Both the position numbers and the translations under genes were made by a program. This document shows, in pieces, positions 1 through 6,997 of a DNA stretch of 11,421 bases (its first letter is position 1; each line of letters opens with the position of its first letter). The stretch spans positions 1-11,421 of the forward strand of contig DJKT01000008.1 of NCBI GenBank assembly GCA_002436205.1. Reading direction: 5' to 3'. Source of the stretch: Candidatus Peribacter sp. UBA6535. GTDB lineage: Bacteria > Patescibacteriota > Gracilibacteria > Peribacterales > Peribacteraceae. The notes under the pieces are model-generated. The model was given only the letters and a program-made list of their open reading frames with translations. It made no database searches and had not been told where the DNA came from.

Positions 1-1711
1 TTCGATCCCCATTTCTCGCCCCAGAATTCATAGGTTGAACTGTTGATACCCCCTTTCGTACAGCATTTTTGATGTTACGAGCTGTTATGGGTTCGACCTC
101 TGGCATAGAGGCTGTTATCTCCTTCGGATCGAATCGAAAGAGAACATTTGCATGTCGCCCCTCTTCACTTTCGGTTATCTCAATACGTTCCACGAGCATA
201 TCCACAAGCTTCTGTTTTTCCTCGTAACTCAGTTGCTCAACCTTTTCCTTAAACTTCGCAGCGAACTCTCCTAGGTGCTCGCAGGCAGCATCATATTGTC
301 CAAGTCGTGCTATCTCCTTTTCGGCTTTTAGCTTTCCTTCTATCGCAGCTTCTCTTTGATCTTTGTACTTGGCAAGATGAGATTGTCTGTCACTCTCTTC
401 AATACCACCATCATAGAAATGATCATTCACTCGCTCGATCTTCTTGTTGATCTCGGTAATTTGATCTTCGTATAGATGTAAATCTTGTACGAGTCTGTCT
501 TTTCCATCATTGCCTGACATGCGCCTCTTGTGAATACGAAGAAACTCCTCTGGGTGATTGATAGCTTTTTCAATGTAGCCCCACACAAAGCCATCTAGTG
601 GGGTTGCAGCAATACTGATACTTGGCACTTTCCTACCATCTTTATCTGTGTACTGCTTACGTCTGTAGTTCTTTGTACCCTTCGTTGCAACGTATCCTAC
701 AAAACCTCTTCCTGTACCTACTTCTATAAGTTTCCCTCGTAGCATGTATGTCTCCTGCCCTCCACCTTTCCTTGGCTTCATGCTTGATTGCTTCAGTTTC
801 TCTTGAGCCATGTAAAAGAGCATATCATCAATGGTCGGAGGAACTCTTACGGTAATCCACTCTTCCTTTGCACGTTCTGCGTGAAGTCGAGGCTTCTTAC
901 TGACAAGGTAGAAGCGATTCGTGACATGGATGCCACGATAGACTTCATGTGCAAGCATTGTACGAATAGTAAACGCATACCACTTTGTACCCCTAGAACG
1001 TACATTTGTCTTACTCTTCGGTACTCCAAGTCGATTCAACTCTTTTGCTATCCACTCTGCATTCTTATTTCCTTGTACAAACCACTCAAATATCTGACGT
1101 ACTATCTTTGCTTCTTCTGGGACGATCTCAAGCTTCTTCCCCTTACCATCAGGATTCGGAATACCTTTGTATCCGTAGGGAACGGCGCTACCTGTATAGT
1201 TTCCTGCAAGCGCAGAGGCTTTTTTACCTTCCTGCGTGCGCATCTTGATATTCTCACGCTCAAACTCTGCAAGCGCACCAAAGATCTGGAATATAAGCTT
1301 GCCTATTGCTCCTGTGAAGTCGAGATCTTCCTTCATCGAAGCGAAGCCAACACCGTATCTATCAAGCTCTTCAAAGAGCTGTAGAAGTTGCGAAAGGTTT
1401 CTGGATAGACGATCTATCTTCCAGACGAGCACTAGATCAACTTCTCTTTTCTTCACAAGATCCATAAGCTTTTGTAACTCCTTTCTCCCCTCCGTGTCTC
1501 CTCCAGAAGCTTGCTCATAAAAGTGCCACGCAGGCTTTGTTACCCATCCCTTGTAGTCTTTACGCTTCACATGAGCTTCAAGCTGCTCCTGTTGAAACTC
1601 TTTGCTGTAGCCATCTAGCTCCTGCTCAGCAGTGGACACACGCATATAAAATGCAACACGCAGCTCCTTGTTATCCCCCTTTTTGCCAGCATCAACGAGC
1701 TTGATTCCCAT
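1..1711 (-). CDS. Large serine recombinase, 3' end outside window
   Basis: Site-specific DNA recombinase of the resolvase/invertase superfamily; it would cut and rejoin DNA at paired att sites through a serine-DNA intermediate. The frame is open from the ATG at 1711 to the window edge (570 codons, no stop), so the C-terminus is missing, probably only a little of it. The catalytic domain spans about residues 17-165: YMRVST with nucleophile Ser26, DRLSRN at 100-105 carrying the catalytic arginines, and an FERENI helix after it. A Recombinase (PF07508-like) domain follows at about 175-310, then a region from residue 323 that aligns with the usual zinc ribbon but lacks its cysteines, then a charged coiled coil at about 400-480. 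The start gives the usual short N-terminal extension; I see no clear Shine-Dalgarno. It is the natural integration or excision enzyme for a mobile element here. Family assignment is firm; its target sites are unknown. Confidence 0.93.
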   Translation of the reverse strand, partial: MGIKLVDAGKKGDNKELRVAFYMRVSTAEQELDGYSKEFQQEQLEAHVKRKDYKGWVTKPAWHFYEQASGGDTEGRKELQKLMDLVKKREVDLVLVWKIDRLSRNLSQLLQLFEELDRYGVGFASMKEDLDFTGAIGKLIFQIFGALAEFERENIKMRTQEGKKASALAGNYTGSAVPYGYKGIPNPDGKGKKLEIVPEEAKIVRQIFEWFVQGNKNAEWIAKELNRLGVPKSKTNVRSRGTKWYAFTIRTMLAHEVYRGIHVTNRFYLVSKKPRLHAERAKEEWITVRVPPTIDDMLFYMAQEKLKQSSMKPRKGGGQETYMLRGKLIEVGTGRGFVGYVATKGTKNYRRKQYTDKDGRKVPSISIAATPLDGFVWGYIEKAINHPEEFLRIHKRRMSGNDGKDRLVQDLHLYEDQITEINKKIERVNDHFYDGGIEESDRQSHLAKYKDQREAAIEGKLKAEKEIARLGQYDAACEHLGEFAAKFKEKVEQLSYEEKQKLVDMLVERIEITESEEGRHANVLFRFDPKEITASMPEVEPITARNIKNAVRKGVSTVQPMNSGARNGDR

Positions 1712-1742
1712 AATGCTTAATATGAATACTAATAATACACAT

Positions 1743-1757
1743 AGGTTACCATAACCT
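1743..1757. promoter_or_regulatory. 15-bp palindrome upstream of the recombinase
   Basis: AGGTTA-CCA-TAACCT is a perfect inverted repeat with a 3-bp centre, 32 bp upstream of the recombinase ATG. On the minus strand it follows a TTTACA hexamer (1766-1761), a possible -35, although no good -10 lies at the matching distance. It could be an operator for self-regulation or part of an att site. The palindrome is seen; the role is inferred. Confidence 0.4.
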
Positions 1758-1803
1758 TTGTGTAAATTAACAATCCTTTTCTTAGATGAGCAATCCTAAA
1801 GAG

Positions 1804-1876
1804 CGTGACAGGATTCTCTAGGTTCCATAGAGGGATCTGTATGAGGGGAGTGTAGTTCGTATTCGGAAAAATTTTT
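1804..1876. repeat. 73-bp direct repeat, copy 1
   Basis: Aligns without gaps to 4415-4487 (constant offset of 2611 bp), 60 of 73 positions identical by my hand alignment. The best-conserved parts are the core ATTCTCTAGGTTCCAT (1813-1828) and the end GTATTCGGAAAAA. In this copy CTCTA-GGTTCCA-TAGAG (1816-1832) is a perfect 5-bp stem with a 7-base loop. An AATCCT/AGGATT inverted repeat overlaps the left edge. The copy lies between the transporter's stop and the recombinase promoter region. There is no T-run after the stems, so it is not a standard intrinsic terminator. Confidence 0.85.
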
Positions 1877-1908
1877 ACACTGTAGTTTCTTGGTGTTGGT
1901 GTATATGA

Positions 1909-2640
1909 CTACAGAGCAGTCCCAGAAGCTTCTGTTATTGACGTCTCTCTTTTGGCAAAATCAGGGGGAGTTTTACCTTTAACTACGTAACTAAGATAAA
2001 TAAACGGCGTATCCAAAAGAGCGATAACTACCTTGGAGAGCCAACCTGTTATAATCAGTTCAACAAGAGTTTGTGTTGAAACAGATCCGGCAAATGCCAA
2101 AGGGAAAAACAGGCAGCTGTCTAAGAGTTGCGAGACAATCGTGCTTATGTTGTTCCTCAACCATAGCTTTTGTTTGCCAGTCTTTTCCCGTAGATAATGA
2201 AAGAGCCAAATATCAAAACTCTGCGCAATTATGTATACCGTGAAACTTGCTATAGCAATGCGCGGCACAGCTGAAAAGAGTGTCTCCATTGCGGCAGCCA
2301 TACCTTCTCTTTCAGGAATTGGATCAGAAAGTAATACCAGTTGTCCAAGCAGTGTAAAAGTTGCCAAAGCCAGAAAACCCATCCAAACCGAGCGATAGCC
2401 TACTTTCTTTCCATGATGCTCTGTGAGTGTGTCTGTAGCAACGAAAATAGCTGAATAAAAAGGGGCAGCCATCGTAATTGCATATCCAAAGAAAGGAACA
2501 AGTTTAGCGTTGAACGTACTGACTAGAATAATATTCGCAAGAATAGTTGCTATGACCCATTCCTTACCAAAGCGCCAAGCCAGTAAAATGATGGAAAGAT
2601 CTAAAAGGGTAATTGCCAATATTATGAGTTCATTTTTCAT
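1909..2640 (-). CDS. Queuosine precursor transporter family (YhhQ/VUT) membrane protein
   Basis: Predicted inner-membrane protein of the YhhQ/Vut_1 family (PF02592), whose known members import queuosine precursors (preQ0/preQ1) for tRNA modification. It has six or seven hydrophobic segments, at about residues 4-22, 30-50, 54-70, 84-105, 125-145, 172-195 and 200-222 of a 243-aa product. The signature after the third segment, ATDTLTEHHGKK, matches the family's ADxLTExxGxK pattern, and the length is normal. The ATG at 2640 is chosen; an in-frame GTG at 2646 shares its G with the TAG stop of the upstream Cys-rich gene, so either start gives a translationally coupled pair. There is no clear Shine-Dalgarno. 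It lies downstream in the two-gene unit bracketed by the 73-bp repeats. The substrate is inferred from the family only. Confidence 0.88.
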   Translation of the reverse strand: MKNELIILAITLLDLSIILLAWRFGKEWVIATILANIILVSTFNAKLVPFFGYAITMAAPFYSAIFVATDTLTEHHGKKVGYRSVWMGFLALATFTLLGQLVLLSDPIPEREGMAAAMETLFSAVPRIAIASFTVYIIAQSFDIWLFHYLREKTGKQKLWLRNNISTIVSQLLDSCLFFPLAFAGSVSTQTLVELIITGWLSKVVIALLDTPFIYLSYVVKGKTPPDFAKRETSITEASGTAL

Positions 2641-2645
2641 AGTCA

Positions 2646-4340
2646 CTAGTATACAGAACTAAGATAACACTCTTCACAATAGACTGTTGCAGAGCCATCA
2701 GGAGCATACGAAGTCCAAATATCCTTGTTGCATTTGGCGCACTGACGAGACCAGAGTTTTCGAGGATTTCTTTGTAGTATTCTCATCCTATGACGCTCAT
2801 CTGGATGCAGGTGTGGAACAGGAAGATTCATTCTTCTGTACAAATCTAGTTCTTGCACAACAACTCGAAATGGGCGATCGGTGACCTCACATTTTACTGC
2901 CCAATTCAGAATATCATCAGGTATATCTGTAATCTTTTCAGGTAGCTTTGATGCAGGAATCACTCTTTCTACTTGTGGCAAATCATCGTTTTCGTCCCTC
3001 CATTTCCATCCTTTCTGCAATACTTCACTCTTGCTTAAAGGAAAGTATTCGTTTGCAACAGTTTCGTTGTAGGCAAAAGGACTCATGGAAGCGGGGAAAA
3101 ATTCTCCCCATTCTCCATTGTTTTGCATATGCTCAATCAATTGTGGAACTAAATTCTCGTACTCCTCTTTTGTGTATTGCTTATTGAAGATGCAGTATTC
3201 TGCCTGCTTTAAGCATACACAACCAAAGCAGTGTTTGGACTGGCGACAGCCAATGCAATACAAGAGATCAGAGGTACTCATAACACAGCTATAACAAAAG
3301 AGGATGTTAAAAGAATTATGACCGATTGTGGCGCAGTTATAAATTCGCTGTATATTTTCTCCAAACGAGGAAACATCCACGCAGGTCTTTGCATTGTAGA
3401 GTGAATCACAGTAGTACAAATCCTCTCCATCTGCGATATTGAAGCATCGAAAACAGTTTTTGGCATTGGTAATGTAATCACCAGTACAGTTTTCGCATTG
3501 CAGGATTGAGCAATACTTTCTTGGAAATTTCTGTGTATATTGATGAAATTCCTCTTGGAGCTTACGGACTTTGTTGTGACTTTCTAAATCAATCTTCTTC
3601 ATCCGTGCTTCAAAATCTTGTTTTGATAACTGTTCATTGTGAAAACAGTATTCCTTGTTGGCAAGATTGGAGCAGAAGAAACAGCTCTTGCAACCAATAC
3701 AGCTGCGTAAGAACGCACTGGAATGACAGTTAGTACAGTCCTGACTGAAGCGAAGCTCATAACAATTAAAGCAATCTACACACTCGTAACAGAGCTGTGA
3801 TGAATGTAAATAGGAGCAGTCCATGCAGTCTTTGGAATGCTTAAGTACATTGCTGTATAGAGTGTCTTCGTTAAAGTCAGAATCGAAGATGAGATAGCTA
3901 TTTTTATTCCAACCTGCAAAATTAACGTAATCAGAGTTGTTATCGTGTGTATCAGGTGATGCAATGAGTGCTAGGTGCGGTACTTTCAGACAAATATTAT
4001 TGATTTGTTTAAAGACTGATCCTGACAAATCAATATCTTTGCCGTATTCCAATGGATTCCATTCATCTTCCCACCATATGTCAGAAGCGTACACTTTCCA
4101 CGGACTTTCAGGGGAATAAATAGCAATAATCTCCTTTCCAGTTTTCTCGCATTTTCTCTTGTAGAGATGTCGTTCATTTCTCCACATTAGGCGGTGCTGC
4201 TGTCTACATGAGGGGCAATATTTTGGCGTTGGGATATCAAACTTCCTATCTTTAAATACTGGTGACAAATCGCTTAGGGTAGCTGTTTCTTCGTCAGTAA
4301 TCTGATAAGTAGAACTACATTTGGTACACGTCTGCTGCAT
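2646..4340 (-). CDS. Cysteine-rich multi-zinc-ribbon protein with CxxC-x17-CxxC tail
   Basis: 564 aa with about 40 cysteines, mostly in CxxC pairs. N-terminal pairs at 5/8 and 42/45 form a probable zinc ribbon followed by a conserved-looking WRNERxLYKR stretch. The central part, about 170-385, is a dense ladder of CxxC units (172/175, 184/187/190/193, 202/205, 214/217/220/223, 282/285, 296/299, 349/352, 362/365, 371/374), interrupted by a charged helical segment at about 236-272. The C-terminus has C534xxC537-x17-C555xxC558, exactly the spacing of the CxxC-x17-CxxC domain. Similar proteins are, to my recollection, widespread in CPR/Parcubacteria and often misnamed CaiB/BaiF family; their function is unknown. 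It has no signal peptide, so it is probably cytoplasmic and metal-binding. It is first in a two-gene unit with the transporter. No Shine-Dalgarno is evident before the ATG. Confidence 0.88.
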   Translation of the reverse strand: MQQTCTKCSSTYQITDEETATLSDLSPVFKDRKFDIPTPKYCPSCRQQHRLMWRNERHLYKRKCEKTGKEIIAIYSPESPWKVYASDIWWEDEWNPLEYGKDIDLSGSVFKQINNICLKVPHLALIASPDTHDNNSDYVNFAGWNKNSYLIFDSDFNEDTLYSNVLKHSKDCMDCSYLHSSQLCYECVDCFNCYELRFSQDCTNCHSSAFLRSCIGCKSCFFCSNLANKEYCFHNEQLSKQDFEARMKKIDLESHNKVRKLQEEFHQYTQKFPRKYCSILQCENCTGDYITNAKNCFRCFNIADGEDLYYCDSLYNAKTCVDVSSFGENIQRIYNCATIGHNSFNILFCYSCVMSTSDLLYCIGCRQSKHCFGCVCLKQAEYCIFNKQYTKEEYENLVPQLIEHMQNNGEWGEFFPASMSPFAYNETVANEYFPLSKSEVLQKGWKWRDENDDLPQVERVIPASKLPEKITDIPDDILNWAVKCEVTDRPFRVVVQELDLYRRMNLPVPHLHPDERHRMRILQRNPRKLWSRQCAKCNKDIWTSYAPDGSATVYCEECYLSSVY

Positions 4341-4414
4341 ATGGAAAAGTTTACACCACTGTCAGCTCTTATGGTAATCAGGAGCATGTTATTTCGAGGA
4401 TTCACGTCAAATAC

Positions 4415-4487
4415 CGTGACGTTATTCTCTAGGTTCCATCGAGGGGTCTGGGTGAGGGGGGTACAACTCGTATTCGGAAAAAATTTT
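4415..4487. repeat. 73-bp direct repeat, copy 2
   Basis: Partner of 1804-1876. Its right end overlaps the TAA stop (4488-4486) of the SEC-C gene, and the rest fills most of the gap before the Cys-rich gene. The 5-bp stem of copy 1 is reduced here by one mismatch (CTCTA versus TCGAG). Just to the left, ACGTCA and TGACGT (about 4404-4422) form another inverted repeat around the shared CGTGAC. Differences between the copies fall at any codon position when read as protein, so coding constraint is unlikely. Confidence 0.85.
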
Positions 4488-5763
4488 AAAAATAATATCC
4501 GTGGCACTGCTTGTATTTGAATCCGATACCACACGGACAAGGATCGTTTCTACCTGTAGTTTTCAAAAAGAAGTTATGATCTACCGTTGGCTGCATGTAC
4601 CCTTTCCAAAACTTATCTACCCACTCTCGACCAAAGTCCGTACGTGCATGTATTGATCTGTTAATGCCAAACAGACTGAATGAGTCACGAGGTCGGCTCG
4701 TGAGAACTATCATGGAATAAAGATCATCATCTTGCGTAAGAAAATTCTGTGCAATTTCATCACCCACCTCATCTCTCTTGCCCATCAACTGTCTCCAACT
4801 TACATCTGTGTCGATAAACAGAAAAATTTTGTAATCATCTCGCAAAGGTGCAACTTGAGCACGCTTCTTTGCGATTTTGTCATAGATTCGCTCTTCTAGC
4901 TCCTTGCGTAAGGATTCTGCAATTGGCTTGTCGTCAACAAAGAATCCTGATTTGTACTCCTGCTTACCACTTGTTTTACCTGTAACCGACAACTCTCTTA
5001 CAGCATTCATATCATCCATCCATGTCTGCATCATTCCTAGTACACCTTCTGGTCGATGATCAGGCGAGTGTATCGAAAGATTGCAGCAATCTGTTCCACC
5101 TTTCTCACCAATCTTCTTTAGGGAAATCAATCGCTCGATCTCCGATTCCATTGCTTGTATCTTAGAATCGCTTGCAGAAGATTCATGCGTAGCTTCAAAC
5201 AAAACATTGCATGAAAATCCATGTTTCTCTGCGCATGCAAATGTATGCGATCCTAACTGTTGCATTGCATCTTGGAATCTCACGTATGTACTAGAACCAG
5301 ACATTACAGTGCATTCCACTACACAATCTAAGCTCTCAAAAGAAAAAGCATTATCAGGTGTCTTGCCATTGATTAATGGTTCCATCTGAACATCAGGATC
5401 AAGATAACTGAGCCTGTATGCAGTAGATAACTGGTAAAAGTATTCGAGAAAACCATCGGGGTCTTTTAACTCACGAACGATAGCTGCAAAGCTATTCTTG
5501 TCTCGCAGTGCCTCCAAGCAAGACGACAGTTCGACTACAACTGGGGTAGCCATACTTACTTCTCCTCTGAGCAAGCCATCATAAATTGGATGCTTGAACA
5601 TTTTGTATGCCTCATCTCCTATGTAGCGTTCTATTAGAGACTCAAGCCACTCATCCCCAAAAAGTTCTTTTATAGTTTCTATAGCCTTATCAAGACGTTT
5701 CGGTGAGATGTTTGCCTGTTGTAACACGTGTGGGCAGTAATTCTGCGCTAATTGGATTTCCAT
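4486..5763 (-). CDS. SEC-C motif-containing protein, unknown function
   Basis: 425 aa. The last 20 residues form a SEC-C zinc-binding motif, GRNDPCPCG followed by KYKQCHG, with the usual CGSG changed to CGIG. The rest is not recognised. Residues about 136-153 (PDNAFSFESLDCVVECTV) resemble the acidic strand pattern of nuclease-like folds, but I see no complete catalytic set. A helical segment (about 195-220) is followed by a strand, FLFIDTD, at 314-320. SEC-C tails are common on proteins from mobile and defence regions, which would fit here. The reading frame extends up to 5844, but that start would overlap the divergent gene at 5798 and lie upstream of a perfect extended -10 box at 5786-5794; the ATG at 5763 fits that promoter. 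No Shine-Dalgarno is visible. The product is probably cytoplasmic. Confidence 0.8.
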   Translation of the reverse strand: MEIQLAQNYCPHVLQQANISPKRLDKAIETIKELFGDEWLESLIERYIGDEAYKMFKHPIYDGLLRGEVSMATPVVVELSSCLEALRDKNSFAAIVRELKDPDGFLEYFYQLSTAYRLSYLDPDVQMEPLINGKTPDNAFSFESLDCVVECTVMSGSSTYVRFQDAMQQLGSHTFACAEKHGFSCNVLFEATHESSASDSKIQAMESEIERLISLKKIGEKGGTDCCNLSIHSPDHRPEGVLGMMQTWMDDMNAVRELSVTGKTSGKQEYKSGFFVDDKPIAESLRKELEERIYDKIAKKRAQVAPLRDDYKIFLFIDTDVSWRQLMGKRDEVGDEIAQNFLTQDDDLYSMIVLTSRPRDSFSLFGINRSIHARTDFGREWVDKFWKGYMQPTVDHNFFLKTTGRNDPCPCGIGFKYKQCHGYYF

Positions 5764-5785
5764 ATGAATCTTGTGAAGAATCGCT

Positions 5786-5794
5786 ATTATATCA
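5786..5794 (-). promoter_or_regulatory. Extended -10 promoter for the SEC-C gene
   Basis: Reading the minus strand, TGATATAAT is a perfect extended -10 (TGn plus TATAAT); the -35 region is weak, as expected for this class. The predicted transcript would start near 5779, leaving a leader of about 16 nt before the ATG at 5763. This is the main reason for preferring that start over 5844. Confidence 0.6.
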
Positions 5795-5797
5795 GAT

Positions 5798-6142
5798 ATG
5801 AAGTTTGCAGAATACTTTGAAAATCTTGATGCGATTGAAAACAAATGGCGAGAGTTGAAAAATAATGATTTTTCTCAGAAACTAAGAGATGAACTATGGG
5901 GACTTTGCATGAAGGGGAAAACACTATTTTGGAAAATGGCAGAGGATGACATGCGCAAAGGATATGGTATGGTAAGCACAGTTCCTGCATACCAAAGAGC
6001 AATAATGCTTCTTGAGCACGAGGGGCGCTTTGAGCAGGCTGTTGAGGAATGCAGAGATGCTCAAAAGTGGAAAATAAACACCGATTGGTACGAAAAGAGG
6101 ATTGAAAAACTGCAAAAATTGATACAGAAGAAGGCTTCGTAG
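5798..6142 (+). CDS. Small TPR-like helical protein
   Basis: 114 aa, rich in charged helical residues. The stretch AYQRAIMLLEHEGRFEQAVEEC (about residues 67-88) reads like one TPR-type helix pair, and a basic, helical C-terminus follows (YEKRIEKLQKLIQKK). No catalytic residues, signal peptide or membrane segment are visible. It is divergent from the SEC-C gene with only 34 bp between their starts, so the two probably share control. No Shine-Dalgarno precedes the ATG and a promoter would overlap the neighbour, so a leaderless or very short leader is possible. A 6-bp hairpin, GGCTTC-gta-GAAGCC (6133-6147), spans its TAG stop and has no T-run. Function is unknown; a protein-binding role is inferred from the TPR-like repeat. 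Confidence 0.7.
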   Translation: MKFAEYFENLDAIENKWRELKNNDFSQKLRDELWGLCMKGKTLFWKMAEDDMRKGYGMVSTVPAYQRAIMLLEHEGRFEQAVEECRDAQKWKINTDWYEKRIEKLQKLIQKKAS

Positions 6143-6173
6143 AAGCCCTGCAATAATCAGCTAGAATAGCATT

Positions 6174-6605
6174 ATGAATAAGAATAACGGTGGCAGACCT
6201 CCAGCAATCACTCCCGAAGTAGTTGCAAAACTAACAGAGGCTTTCAAGCTCGACATGACAGTTGAAGAAGCTTGTACCTATGCGGGAATCTCGAAGGATA
6301 CCTACTACCGAAAAGTGAAAGTAGATCAGGGGTTTTCGGACGAAATGGATCGTGCTAGTCAGTTTGCTACTGCGAAGGCACGTAGAATTGTTATAGAAAA
6401 GATGGAAGACGATGGCGGGCTTGCTCTGAAATATCTCGAACGAAAGCGTAAGGGGGAATTTTCACCAAGAATAGAGCAGGATATAGAAACACACTCTATT
6501 CTGGCTATTGTAAAAGCGCAGGAAGAGACTGAGACAGTTGATTGGGACGATGCCTCGCAACACCTCCTCAAACTAGCTGAAAAGTCAGCATCCGTAGAAA
6601 GCTAG
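6174..6605 (+). CDS. Terminase small subunit-like helix-turn-helix protein
   Basis: 143 aa. The N-terminus, GGRPPAITPEVVAKL then MTVEEACTYAGISKDTYYR, is typical of small DNA-binding proteins of the phage terminase small subunit/homeodomain-like type; the helix-turn-helix sits at about residues 28-50. A charged middle follows (FATAKARRIVIEKM, then LALKYLERKRKGEFSPR), also seen in such proteins, where it links DNA binding to oligomerisation. No large terminase subunit, portal or capsid gene is in the window, so a role as a DNA-binding protein of a plasmid-like element is as likely as packaging. It starts 31 bp after the TPR-like gene, with TAGAAT at 6162-6167 as a possible -10 but no matching -35. 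Its TAG stop overlaps the opposing gene's stop within CTAG. Confidence 0.7.
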   Translation: MNKNNGGRPPAITPEVVAKLTEAFKLDMTVEEACTYAGISKDTYYRKVKVDQGFSDEMDRASQFATAKARRIVIEKMEDDGGLALKYLERKRKGEFSPRIEQDIETHSILAIVKAQEETETVDWDDASQHLLKLAEKSASVES

Positions 6606-6832
6606 TATCTTTCGTCCTCATAAATTTTGAACTCCTCTCTCATGATTTCCTGTTCCTCTGAGCTAGCATTGTTGTAACTCTCTCTGACAGATCCATCTAT
6701 CCATAAAAATAGTAGGATAAAACCTAAAAGAATCCATATCCAACCCCATTCATCATTCCACTTATCACGTGCCCTCTTAGCGTCTAGGGATGGGTCAGCC
6801 ATATCAATCAACTCTTCATCACTTAAATTCAT
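6602..6832 (-). CDS. Small single-pass membrane protein
   Basis: 76 aa from the ATG at 6832. An acidic N-terminus (MNLSDEELIDMADPSLDAKR) is followed by one strongly hydrophobic, tryptophan-rich helix at about residues 28-46 (WGWIWILLGFILLFLWI) and an acidic C-terminal tail of about 30 residues. The frame extends upstream to 6883, but those extra residues lack the look of coding sequence and would run into the repeat-rich region. There is no Shine-Dalgarno. It converges on the terminase-like gene, and the two TAG stops lie in one CTAG (6602-6605). Not recognised; phage and plasmid elements often carry such proteins. The helix is seen, the membrane location is inferred. Confidence 0.6.
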   Translation of the reverse strand: MNLSDEELIDMADPSLDAKRARDKWNDEWGWIWILLGFILLFLWIDGSVRESYNNASSEEQEIMREEFKIYEDERY

Positions 6833-6859
6833 ACTTATCGATTGGTTAGGAATACAAAA

Positions 6860-6997
6860 CGGCACTCCGTCGATTGCACTCAACGCTTGCGGAGATTGCT
6901 CTCAACAGGACATTGAAACCGAACGAAGTGCCGATTTCTTCCTGCATTGAGCAATACGAACAATCTGTTCGCGCAATATGTTGAGTGCGTAGCAATC
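6860..6997. other. Long imperfect hairpin with phased repeats, origin- or attC-like locus
   Basis: Nested complementary arms, all seen by hand: GATT/AATC (6872-6875/6994-6997), GCACTCAAC/GTTGAGTGC (6876-6884/6980-6988), TTGCG/CGCAA (6887-6891/6972-6976), AGATTG/CAATCT (6893-6898/6961-6966), CTCAA/TTGAG (6901-6905/6947-6951) and CAGG/CCTG (6906-6909/6941-6944). That is 33 pairs around a 31-base loop. Two near-identical direct repeats (GATTGCACTCAAC at 6872, GATTGCTCTCAAC at 6894) start 22 bp apart. A second pairing, CGGCACT/AGTGCCG (6860-6866/6927-6933), crosses the first fold. It lies upstream of the replication operon. Candidate roles are an iteron-type origin, a recombination site or a structured RNA. 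Confidence 0.65.

Noticed and set aside
788..1520. Long plus-strand reading frames across the left region
   Set aside because: They lie opposite the serine recombinase, whose catalytic and structural motifs run through the whole interval; the plus-strand products look like no protein family.
1816..1832. tRNA T-arm-like stem-loop (5-bp stem, 7-base loop)
   Set aside because: No acceptor, anticodon or D arm can be found around it, and the loop lacks the usual TTC-A arrangement.
5764..5844. Longer N-terminus for the SEC-C protein starting at 5844
   Set aside because: It would overlap the divergent gene's start and lie upstream of the extended -10 box at 5786-5794; the added 27 residues show no family features.
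6860..6997. Calling the hairpin an integron attC site
   Set aside because: The end motifs fit, but the spacing of the inner stem does not, no integrase is visible, and a single site is weak evidence; kept only as a hypothesis.
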